A stretch of 13,635 bases of DNA from the NCBI GenBank assembly GCA_023954795.1, contig JAGSHA010000046.1, forward strand, positions 1 through 13,635, written 5' to 3'. Below the pieces are notes generated by a model, which saw only the letters and a list, made by a program, of their open reading frames with translations, had not been told where the DNA came from and did no database searches. A program made the position numbers and the translations under genes. Shown piece by piece: positions 7,224 through 13,207 of the stretch (position 1 is the first letter of the stretch; each line of letters starts with the position of its first letter). The DNA is from Oceanospirillaceae bacterium. Its GTDB lineage: Bacteria; Pseudomonadota; Gammaproteobacteria; Pseudomonadales; Balneatricaceae.

Positions 7224-7263
7224 GCAGTATACCACCGCCTTAAACTTCGCGGAGACAGCATTC

Positions 7264-8442
7264 ATGATCTCAATTAATGAGCCACGCAAAAGCCCTGCTT
7301 TTGCGATGTTCAATTTAGGCTTCCGTCCATTTTTTCTCTTAGGTGCAATCGCTGCGGTTGTTCTGCTAGGTATCTGGTTGGTGCTCTACAGCAGTGGCAT
7401 GAGCGTGCAGTACTACAGCAACACGATGTACTGGCATGCACACGAAATGATTTTTGGCTTTACACTGGCGATCATTGGCGGGTTTCTGCTCACCGCGGTC
7501 CGTAACTGGACCAATGTACAGACGCCTTATGGCAAACCCCTGATGCTGATCACCGCCGTCTGGTTCATTGCCCGCTTTATGCCCTTTATTCCAGGACTGC
7601 CGGAATGGCTCATCGCCGCCGTCGATCTGGCATTTGCACCGGTTGTTGCGGTGGGAATCGCAATACCGATTCTCCGATCGGCTAACTACAGGAACTTACT
7701 GTTCATTCCTATTCTGGCCGCGTTTTTTATCGCCAACCTCATGGTCCATCTGGAGATGTTGGGTATCACGGAGAACACCGCACTCAAGGGCCTCCACGTA
7801 GCGCTGTATTTGGTACTGTTGGTCATCACTGTGATTGGCGGCCGCGTTATTCCATTCTTCACCGAACGGGGTGTGGAAGGTGTGACATGCACACGCTATG
7901 CGTGGGTTGAGAAGTCGATCATCCCAGCCACGGCAATCTGGTTGGCAGTGACCCTGAGTGGTTTTAGCACCTTGATTAGCATCGCTTCTGTGATCGTCTG
8001 TGTACTGAGCTTCGTACGCTTATACGGTTGGTTCAGCACCGCAATTTTCAAAAACCCGTTGGTGTGGATTTTACAGCTGGGTTATCTGTTTATCCCTGTG
8101 GGGTTTGCTCTCACAGCACTCGCGTCAGCAGGATTGGTCAGCAGTTCAATTGCAATTCATAGCTTCTCGGTAGGTGGCATTGGCCTGATCACACTCGGCA
8201 TGATGGCTCGCGTCTCTCTAGGTCATACCGGACGCCCGCTCGCGGTAACCCCGATGATTGTAGCGGCCTTTATCCTGATGACACTGGCCGCAGTGATTCG
8301 GGTTGCTATCACCCATCTGCCCATCCCATATCTGGCAGGGTTACATTTGTCCGGCACCCTTTGGATGCTGGCATGGATACTGTTCCTGATCCGTTATCTG
8401 CCTATCCTGATTAAACCGCGTGCTGATGGCCTCTTCGGCTAA
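7264..8442 (+). CDS. nnrS: NnrS family haem-copper membrane protein
   Basis: A 392-residue polytopic inner membrane protein with about 12 hydrophobic segments. NnrS proteins are haem- and copper-containing and protect cells from nitric oxide stress; they often occur with denitrification or NO-response genes. Family hallmarks are NLGFRPFFLLGA near the N terminus (17-29), YWHAHEMIFGF (56-66) with His58 and His60, GFLLTAVRNWT (73-83), GGRVIPFFTERGV (192-204), and a late GLITLGMMARVSLGHTGR. The length is typical. The ATG has GGAG (7251-7254) 9 nt upstream. No other NO or denitrification gene is visible here, so the promoter control is unknown. A terminator follows directly. Confidence 0.95.
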   Translation: MISINEPRKSPAFAMFNLGFRPFFLLGAIAAVVLLGIWLVLYSSGMSVQYYSNTMYWHAHEMIFGFTLAIIGGFLLTAVRNWTNVQTPYGKPLMLITAVWFIARFMPFIPGLPEWLIAAVDLAFAPVVAVGIAIPILRSANYRNLLFIPILAAFFIANLMVHLEMLGITENTALKGLHVALYLVLLVITVIGGRVIPFFTERGVEGVTCTRYAWVEKSIIPATAIWLAVTLSGFSTLISIASVIVCVLSFVRLYGWFSTAIFKNPLVWILQLGYLFIPVGFALTALASAGLVSSSIAIHSFSVGGIGLITLGMMARVSLGHTGRPLAVTPMIVAAFILMTLAAVIRVAITHLPIPYLAGLHLSGTLWMLAWILFLIRYLPILIKPRADGLFG

Positions 8443-8460
8443 CACCTAATTACTACAGAT

Positions 8461-8495
8461 ACAAAAAAGCCTGTCACAACGACAGGCTTTTTTGT
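8461..8495. terminator. Bidirectional Rho-independent terminator between nnrS and acuI
   Basis: A 7-bp stem, GCCTGTC (8469-8475) with GACAGGC (8481-8487), has a 5-nt loop. It is flanked by an A-run on the left and a T-run on the right, so it can terminate both the nnrS transcript and the converging acuI transcript. It is the strongest terminator in the window. Confidence 0.92.
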
Positions 8496-8511
8496 TTTTT
8501 GGTTCGGGTGA

Positions 8512-9495
8512 TTATTTCTTCAGATCAACCACCACACGGCCACGTACCTGACCATTTACAATCCGATTAGCGTACTCGTCAACCTGATCCAGCGAGATCA
8601 GTTCAGAGATTTCGCCCAGTGCAGAATCAGGCAACTGACTCTGCAGGCGGCCCCAGGCTTCCTGGCGACGAGCAACCGGACACATCACGGAGTCTACGCC
8701 CTGCAAACGCACATTACGCAGAATAAACGGCATAACCGTGGTGGGCAGTTTAAAGCCCGCAGCCAAACCGCAGGCCGCGACAACACCACTGTAGTTCATT
8801 TCTGCCAGTACACGCGCCAGAATTGCATCACCCACGGTATCAACAGCGCCCGCCCAACGCTGACGTTCCAGAGGACGACTTTTCTCAGCCATCTCTTCCC
8901 GGGTCAGAATCGTGGTTGCACCCAACTCACGCAGATATGCCTCAGTTTCCGGACGCCCTGTCACTGCAGCCACTTCGTACCCCAATCCAGCCAGAATACT
9001 CACCGCAACACTGCCGACACCGCCTGCAGCACCTGTAACAATCACGGGGCCACTGGTTGGCAATACGCCACCATCTTCCAGCGCCATAACACATAACATT
9101 GCGGTCAAACCGGCGGTACCAATCTCCATGGTTTTGCGCGGCTCCATACCTTCAGGCAGATGCACCAGCCATTCAGGTTTCATACGCGCCATCTGGGAGT
9201 AACCACCCCAATAATTTTCTCCAACGCCCCACCCGGTCATCACAACCTTGTCACCGGCGTTGTAATCATCGGATGCAGACTCCACAACCGTGCCGACCAG
9301 ATCGATACCTGGCACCATGGGGAAGTTACGAATGATCTTTCCGGTACCGGTCACTGCCAGACCGTCTTTGTAGTTCAGGGACGAGTAATCGACCTCAACC
9401 AGCACATCTTCTGCCGGCAATGCATCCAGTTCCAGCGACTCCACAGCGGAAACCGTTTTACCTTCGACCTCATTCAGCACTAATGCTTTGAACAT
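8512..9495 (-). CDS. acuI: AcuI/YhdH-type acryloyl-CoA reductase (zinc-free MDR family)
   Basis: A 327-residue NADPH-dependent quinone-oxidoreductase-like MDR enzyme of the YhdH/AcuI group. It reduces toxic acryloyl-CoA to propionyl-CoA, as in DMSP/acrylate and 3-hydroxypropionate metabolism. Typical features are SSLNYKDGLAVTG (38-50), PGIDLVGTV (62-70), WGGYSQMARM (96-105), IGTAGLTAML (125-134) and the Rossmann glycine motif VTGAAGGVGS (153-162). Later sequence includes CGLAAGFKLPTTVMPFILRNVRLQGVDS-like stretches that are strongly YhdH-like. Zinc ligands of classical alcohol dehydrogenases are absent, as expected. The start is ATG at 9495, with GAGG (9504-9507) 8 nt upstream; the longer frame to 9513 adds only six residues. 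It is divergent from a GntR regulator, with a promoter and operator visible between them. The exact substrate is inferred from the family. Confidence 0.9.
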   Translation of the reverse strand: MFKALVLNEVEGKTVSAVESLELDALPAEDVLVEVDYSSLNYKDGLAVTGTGKIIRNFPMVPGIDLVGTVVESASDDYNAGDKVVMTGWGVGENYWGGYSQMARMKPEWLVHLPEGMEPRKTMEIGTAGLTAMLCVMALEDGGVLPTSGPVIVTGAAGGVGSVAVSILAGLGYEVAAVTGRPETEAYLRELGATTILTREEMAEKSRPLERQRWAGAVDTVGDAILARVLAEMNYSGVVAACGLAAGFKLPTTVMPFILRNVRLQGVDSVMCPVARRQEAWGRLQSQLPDSALGEISELISLDQVDEYANRIVNGQVRGRVVVDLKK

Positions 9496-9520
9496 CACTT
9501 CGTCCTCGACCATTAAGTTA

Positions 9521-9535
9521 ATTTGTCTTACAAAT
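9521..9535. promoter_or_regulatory. GntR/FCD-type operator overlapping the acuI -10 box
   Basis: A perfect 15-bp palindrome, ATTTGT-CTT-ACAAAT. It fits the known operator layout of FadR-subfamily GntR regulators (half-sites GT and AC separated by three bases, TNGT-N3-ACNA). It overlaps three bases of the acuI -10 hexamer and covers the expected transcript start, so a bound protein should repress acuI. The divergent GntR/FCD gene is the obvious binder, but binding is inferred. Confidence 0.75.
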
Positions 9536-9560
9536 ATAAATTAATAAAAATTCAAGTCAA
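9533..9560 (-). promoter_or_regulatory. acuI: Sigma-70 promoter of acuI
   Basis: On the - strand TTGACT (-35, 9555-9560) and TATATT (-10, 9533-9538) are separated by 16 bp of very AT-rich sequence. Each hexamer matches consensus at 5 of 6 positions. The predicted start lies inside the palindrome at 9521-9535, leaving a leader of roughly 30 nt containing the GAGG ribosome binding site. Confidence 0.7.
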
Positions 9561-9575
9561 CGCTTTCTTACGTTA

Positions 9576-9598
9576 GAATAGTCTCTGATCAACTATTC
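9576..9598. promoter_or_regulatory. Inverted repeat at the probable promoter of the GntR gene
   Basis: GAATAGT (9576-9582) and ACTATTC (9592-9598) form a perfect 7-bp inverted repeat with a 9-bp spacer. The left arm overlaps TAGAAT (9574-9579), the best -10 candidate for the regulator gene; no strong -35 is seen. The repeat may be an operator for another protein or an mRNA leader hairpin. It does not share the TTGT-N3-ACAA pattern of the acuI operator. Confidence 0.4.
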
Positions 9599-9617
9599 AG
9601 TATCGGAGAGCACTCCT

Positions 9618-10358
9618 TTGAGCTTTGAGGTAGAACCGGTAAATCGCAGCAGCCTATCCAGTCAGATTGCCGATCAACTGCAGGAAGCGATCCTTGATGG
9701 CACGCTGAAAGCCGATGATCGTTTACCCACGGAAGATGAGTTATCCAAGCGATATCAAGTATCCCGTCCAACAATCCGTGAAGCGCTAAAACGCCTCGCG
9801 GCAAAGAATCTGGTCCGCTCAAAGCGTGGCCCCACTGGCGGGACATTTGTCACCAAACCTTCAGTCGCCCAACTCAGTGATAGCCTGACCAGTGCCGCAA
9901 CGATGTTGGTAAGCCTGAAAGAGGTAGACCTGGACGAAATCAACGCTGCCCGTCTCGAACTGGAAAGCACCTGCTGTCGTCTGGCCGCGAAATGCCGCAG
10001 CGAAAGCCAACTTAGCGCCCTGACACATGAGCTGAAAGTTCAGGAAGATGAACGCATCACGGCAGAAGACTTCTGCGCCTCAGACGTTCGCTTCCACCGG
10101 ATCATTGCCGATGCCAGTGGTAATCGTATGCTCGCCTTTGTGATGTATGCCGTCATCGAAGCGTTACAGCCCGTAGCGAACATGATCGCTTACCGATTTC
10201 GCGAGCGTACGGTCATCATTGATCATCACCGGCGCTTGCTGGAGGCTATTCAGCAACAGGATGCCGATCTTGCGTGCGATATTCTGCAGGAACAAATTGA
10301 GTATCTGGCTGCACGTCATCAAGACGCACAGGACTGGCGCGCGGGCAAAGCCGACTAA
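9618..10358 (+). CDS. GntR family regulator, FadR subfamily (FCD domain)
   Basis: A 246-residue transcription factor. The winged helix-turn-helix covers about residues 8-78: QIADQLQEAILDG, LPTEDELSKRYQVSRPTIREALKRLAAKNLVRSKRGPTGGTFV. The FCD ligand domain covers about 105-232. Expected metal-site residues are Asp156 and His160 (SDVRFHRIIADASGN) and His204 (DHHRRLLEAI). The position of the usual last His, in the final helix, appears to be Gln226. The start is TTG at 9618, with GGAGAG (9605-9610) 7 nt upstream. The frame does extend with conserved sequence from this start, and no ATG lies near. It is divergent from acuI and probably controls it through the operator at 9521-9535. The effector may be an acyl-CoA or organic acid linked to acrylate, propionate or 3-hydroxypropionate, but that is a guess. 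Confidence 0.92.
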   Translation: MSFEVEPVNRSSLSSQIADQLQEAILDGTLKADDRLPTEDELSKRYQVSRPTIREALKRLAAKNLVRSKRGPTGGTFVTKPSVAQLSDSLTSAATMLVSLKEVDLDEINAARLELESTCCRLAAKCRSESQLSALTHELKVQEDERITAEDFCASDVRFHRIIADASGNRMLAFVMYAVIEALQPVANMIAYRFRERTVIIDHHRRLLEAIQQQDADLACDILQEQIEYLAARHQDAQDWRAGKAD

Positions 10359-10430
10359 TCGCTTATACCCATGATCTGGCGCAAACAGCACAATACTGCA
10401 CGTACTGGGCATATGGGCTTTCAGCACTGA

Positions 10431-10460
10431 TTGCTATATCCTTGTCACAGGTTTTATGAC
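10431..10460 (+). promoter_or_regulatory. Possible promoter of zapG/yhcB
   Basis: TTGCTA (10431-10436) and TATGAC (10455-10460) are spaced 18 bp apart, each a 4-of-6 match. A short dyad, TGTCA (10443-10447) and TGACA (10457-10461), overlaps the -10 side. The 139-bp spacer contains nothing else that I can support, and no clear terminator for the GntR gene. Confidence 0.3.
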
Positions 10461-10497
10461 ACTTTTCTGACCCCCTTTCAGACTAGAAGGAGCACTC

Positions 10498-11061
10498 GTG
10501 GACGCAAGCAGTACTGTATGGATCATCGCCGTTGTAGCACTAATCGTGGGCACTTTGATTGGTTATTTGCTGGGACGTTCTGGCGGCAATGACAATCGTC
10601 AGCTAGAGCTGATTGAGCAGCTGGACGAAACTCAACGCGAACTGGCGGAATACAAAGAGAAGGTCACAACACACTTTGAAGAGACGGCCGATCTGGTCAG
10701 CAGCCTGACCGATAGCTACAAAGCGGTTCACCTGCATCTGGCAAAAAGCTCTGTTGAACTGTGCAGCAGTGACGTTGCGACCCGTACTCTGGAAGAAGCT
10801 GCTCAGCCACGCCTGACCGCAGAACCTGAAGAAGATGTTGTAGCAGACGCTGCAGCCTCCGAAACGTCCGTAGAGAGCGATAGTTCAATGGAAGCGCCAC
10901 TGGATTACGCACCGAAAAAACCAGACGAAGAAGGCACGCTGTCTGAAACCTTCGGTCTGAAAGAAGGTGAAAAGGAGGGTGAAGAAACCCCTGCTGATCC
11001 TGCTGACTTCGCAGAGAAAAAAGAAGAGAACAAGACTGAAGAAACGACTAAACCAGCCTGA
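10498..11061 (+). CDS. zapG: ZapG/YhcB family inner membrane protein (DUF1043) with long acidic tail
   Basis: A 187-residue protein. One N-terminal transmembrane helix (about 8-26, VWIIAVVALIVGTLIGYLLG) is followed by a coiled coil (about 34-65, LIEQLDETQRELAEYKEKV) and the conserved THFEETADLVSSLTDSYKAVHLHLA segment (about 59-83). PLDYAPKKP at about 134-142 matches the conserved patch near the C terminus of the family. YhcB/ZapG anchors to the cytoplasmic membrane, with the coiled coil in the cytoplasm, and takes part in cell envelope growth and division. The E. coli protein is about 132 residues. This one has a longer acidic, low-complexity C-terminal region (about 105-187, rich in Glu, Lys, Ala). 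The start is GTG at 10498 with AGAAGGAG directly upstream. Neighbouring degS on the other side of the Nif3 gene recalls the yhcB-degQ-degS order of enterics. Confidence 0.9.
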   Translation: MDASSTVWIIAVVALIVGTLIGYLLGRSGGNDNRQLELIEQLDETQRELAEYKEKVTTHFEETADLVSSLTDSYKAVHLHLAKSSVELCSSDVATRTLEEAAQPRLTAEPEEDVVADAAASETSVESDSSMEAPLDYAPKKPDEEGTLSETFGLKEGEKEGEETPADPADFAEKKEENKTEETTKPA

Positions 11062-11082
11062 TTGATTACCTGTTTATTCAGT

Positions 11083-11117
11083 ACAAAAAACCGGCTCATA
11101 CAGGCCGGTTTTTTTGT
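11083..11117. terminator. Bidirectional terminator between zapG and the Nif3 gene
   Basis: CCGGC (11091-11095) pairs with GCCGG (11104-11108) across an 8-nt loop. The stem is extended by an A-run on the left and a seven-T run on the right. It serves zapG on the + strand and the Nif3-family gene, which ends at 11136, on the - strand. Confidence 0.9.
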
Positions 11118-11135
11118 GCCTAAACACGGTACCGA

Positions 11136-11897
11136 TCAGACCGGGTTATCGATATCCACAAACATCTGCTCAATACCGAACTTTTGGGCCAGCTCTTCAC
11201 CTAATGTTTTAGCGCCAAAGCGCTCAGTCGCGTGATGCCCGGCTGCGACGTAGTGAACGCCATTTTCACGCGCACTATGCACCGTTGGTTCTGAAATTTC
11301 ACCAGACAAATACGCATCCAACCCAAGATCAATGGCTTTCTCGATATAACCTTGTGCACCACCCGTACACAAACCAATGGTCGTAATTTGATGCTCACCA
11401 CCCGCAATAAGCAAGGGGGGGCGCTTTAAAACCTGACTCACACGATCCCCCAATTCCTGCAAACTCATTGGTACATCAAACTTGCCCGTCACCCCAATAC
11501 TAAGTGGATTACCCTCCTCCAGCCCGCCGGTGACAGTAATTCCCAGCAATTTGGCCAAAACGGCGTTATTGCCAATGTCCGGATGCGCATCCAGCGGCAG
11601 ATGATACCCCAGCAGATTAATATCATGTTGCAGCAAGGTCTTAATACGCCGCTGCTTCATTCCGGTAATACAGGGATTTTCCCCTTTCCAGAAGTATCCG
11701 TGATGTACCAATATCGCATCAGCATTCCACGCGACTGCGGCATCAATCAGCGCCTGCGACGCCGTCACACCTGTCACAATACGACTCACCTGCTCACAAC
11801 CTTCGACCTGCAACCCATTCGGCGCATAGTCGCGAAAACGCTCCGGTGTAAGCCTTTGGTCCAGATAGTTGACCAGTTCTTTCCTACTTATCGACAT
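11136..11897 (-). CDS. Nif3-like dinuclear metal centre protein (YbgI family)
   Basis: A 253-residue member of the NIF3/YbgI/DUF34 family. These are hexameric toroids with a two-metal site; a GTP cyclohydrolase type 1-like label is common, but the cellular role is unsettled. The metal-site motifs are present: ILVHHGYFWKGE (62-73, His65 and His66), GYHLPLDAHPDIGNN (97-111, Asp103), and the late AAGHHATERFG with His and Glu. The start is ATG at 11897, giving MSISRKELVNYLDQ as in relatives, with AGGA close upstream. A GTG at 11918 would add seven residues, but it lies within the degS -35 region. It is divergent from degS and its end shares a bidirectional terminator with zapG. The length is normal for the family. 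Confidence 0.93.
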   Translation of the reverse strand: MSISRKELVNYLDQRLTPERFRDYAPNGLQVEGCEQVSRIVTGVTASQALIDAAVAWNADAILVHHGYFWKGENPCITGMKQRRIKTLLQHDINLLGYHLPLDAHPDIGNNAVLAKLLGITVTGGLEEGNPLSIGVTGKFDVPMSLQELGDRVSQVLKRPPLLIAGGEHQITTIGLCTGGAQGYIEKAIDLGLDAYLSGEISEPTVHSARENGVHYVAAGHHATERFGAKTLGEELAQKFGIEQMFVDIDNPV

Positions 11898-11913
11898 ATA
11901 ATCCTGATTCAGA

Positions 11914-11943
11914 TTCACATAACCGTTGTTATCTTCGTATAAT
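11914..11943 (+). promoter_or_regulatory. Sigma-70 promoter of degS
   Basis: TTCACA (-35, 11914-11919; 5 of 6) is spaced 18 bp from a perfect TATAAT (-10, 11938-11943). The predicted transcript has a leader of about 25-30 nt before the ATG. The -10 is directly followed by the palindrome ATTCTAGAAT (11942-11951). A divergent promoter for the Nif3 gene must share this spacer, but no strong candidate is seen. Confidence 0.65.
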
Positions 11944-11977
11944 TCTAGAATCCCGTTAAACCTTCAACCCCGAGACA

Positions 11978-13129
11978 ATGCGAAGATTCTCTTTTTTACT
12001 ATGGCCCGTCGTCACCGGCATATTCGCAGCGATTGTTCTGCTGCAGTTTTTTCCGGACCTGTTTGCCCCTAAGGTTAACACGGTAGAGATCCGGCAGACG
12101 GATAAGCCCGCCCTGCAGCCCGCTGGCGCTCGAGGTCAGGGACCAGTGTCGTATGCCGATGCGGTAAACATCGCTGCGCCTGCCGTCGTAAATATCTATA
12201 CCCGGACACTGGTTAAGCAAAAAACGCCCCTCGCGGATGACCCGTTTTACCGTAACTTCCTAGACCAACGCGATACACCACACAGGCAACGTATTGAATC
12301 CAGTTTAGGTTCAGGCGTCATTCTTAGCCCACAAGGTTATATTGCGACCAACAACCATGTCATCGAAGGCGCAGATAGTATTGTTGTCGCACTGAAGGAC
12401 GGCAGAGAAGCAATGGCGTCATTGATCGGCAACGACCCTGAAACAGACCTTGCCGTTTTGAAGATTGATCTGGAAAGCCTGCCTAGCATCACGCTCACGA
12501 ACTCAGATGGCATCCAGGTTGGTGACGTAACACTCGCGATAGGCAACCCATTTGGTGTGGGTCAAACGGTCACCATGGGTATTATCAGCGCCACAGGACG
12601 TAATAGCCTGGGCCTGAATACCTATGAAGATTTTATTCAGACAGATGCCGCCATTAATCCAGGTAACTCAGGTGGCGCATTAATCGACGCTTACGGCAAC
12701 CTGATTGGTATCAATACCGTCATTTATACGAAATCAGGCGGCTCTCAGGGTATCGGATTTGCAATCCCGTCCAATCTGACTAAACAGGTTATGCAGGATT
12801 TGATTGAGCATGGACGCGTCATCCGCGGCTGGCTGGGTATCGAAGTACAGGAGCTCACCCCCCAATTAGCCGAGTCGTTTGGCATGTCCGATACACGCGG
12901 CCTTATTATCGCTGGTATTTTTCGAAACGGACCAGCCCATCAGGCAGGGATTCAACCCGGGGATATCATGATTGCGATCAACGATAAGCCGATCCGCGAT
13001 CGCCGGACATCCATGGATCAGATCGCCAAATATAAACCGGGTGAAGAGATTAACATTGAAGTTATTCGAAACGACCAACAACTGTCTCTGACAGTGAAAA
13101 TCTTTGAACGGCCACGCAGCCGCAGATGA
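11978..13129 (+). CDS. degS: DegS/AlgW-type periplasmic serine protease, membrane anchored
   Basis: A 383-residue HtrA-family protease. An N-terminal membrane anchor (about 4-27, FSFLLWPVVTGIFAAIVLLQF) replaces a cleavable signal. The trypsin-like domain has the complete triad: His127 (NNHVIEG), Asp157 (ETDLAVLKID) and Ser231 (NPGNSGGAL). One PDZ domain follows (about 282-375, GWLGIEVQELTPQ then NGPAHQAGIQPGDIMIAIND). A single PDZ plus a membrane anchor separates it from DegP/DegQ. DegS, or AlgW in Pseudomonas, senses unfolded outer membrane proteins and makes the first cut in the anti-sigma factor RseA/MucA, releasing sigma-E/AlgU. The ATG has only a weak GAG-type ribosome binding site but a good promoter upstream. 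The neighbours Nif3 and hisD recall the algW region of pseudomonads. Confidence 0.95.
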   Translation: MRRFSFLLWPVVTGIFAAIVLLQFFPDLFAPKVNTVEIRQTDKPALQPAGARGQGPVSYADAVNIAAPAVVNIYTRTLVKQKTPLADDPFYRNFLDQRDTPHRQRIESSLGSGVILSPQGYIATNNHVIEGADSIVVALKDGREAMASLIGNDPETDLAVLKIDLESLPSITLTNSDGIQVGDVTLAIGNPFGVGQTVTMGIISATGRNSLGLNTYEDFIQTDAAINPGNSGGALIDAYGNLIGINTVIYTKSGGSQGIGFAIPSNLTKQVMQDLIEHGRVIRGWLGIEVQELTPQLAESFGMSDTRGLIIAGIFRNGPAHQAGIQPGDIMIAINDKPIRDRRTSMDQIAKYKPGEEINIEVIRNDQQLSLTVKIFERPRSRR

Positions 13130-13153
13130 TCATTTCATAGATAAGACTCAGGC

Positions 13154-13188
13154 AATAAAAAAGGCTCCATCCAGGAGCCTTTTTTATT
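13154..13188. terminator. Bidirectional terminator between degS and hisD
   Basis: AGGCTCC (13162-13168) pairs with GGAGCCT (13174-13180) over a 5-nt loop, inside a longer symmetric stem with an A-run on the left and a T-run on the right. It serves degS on the + strand and hisD on the - strand. Confidence 0.93.
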
Positions 13189-13207
13189 TATCGATCACCA
13201 GTAGCGA

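Noticed and set aside
7125..7263. Cobalamin riboswitch upstream of btuF
   Set aside because: The spacer is only about 140 bp and shows no B12-box or the conserved core segments; it also carries the nnrS leader.
7125..7313. N-terminal extension of BtuF to 7313
   Set aside because: It would overlap the nnrS start, and the natural signal peptide begins at 7124 or 7109.
10369..10416. Terminator for the GntR gene (CCCAT with ATGGG)
   Set aside because: The arms are only 5 bp, nearly 40 bases apart, and no T-tract follows.
10371..10430. A 19-codon ORF between the GntR gene and zapG
   Set aside because: No ribosome binding site and no recognisable content; the length is expected by chance.
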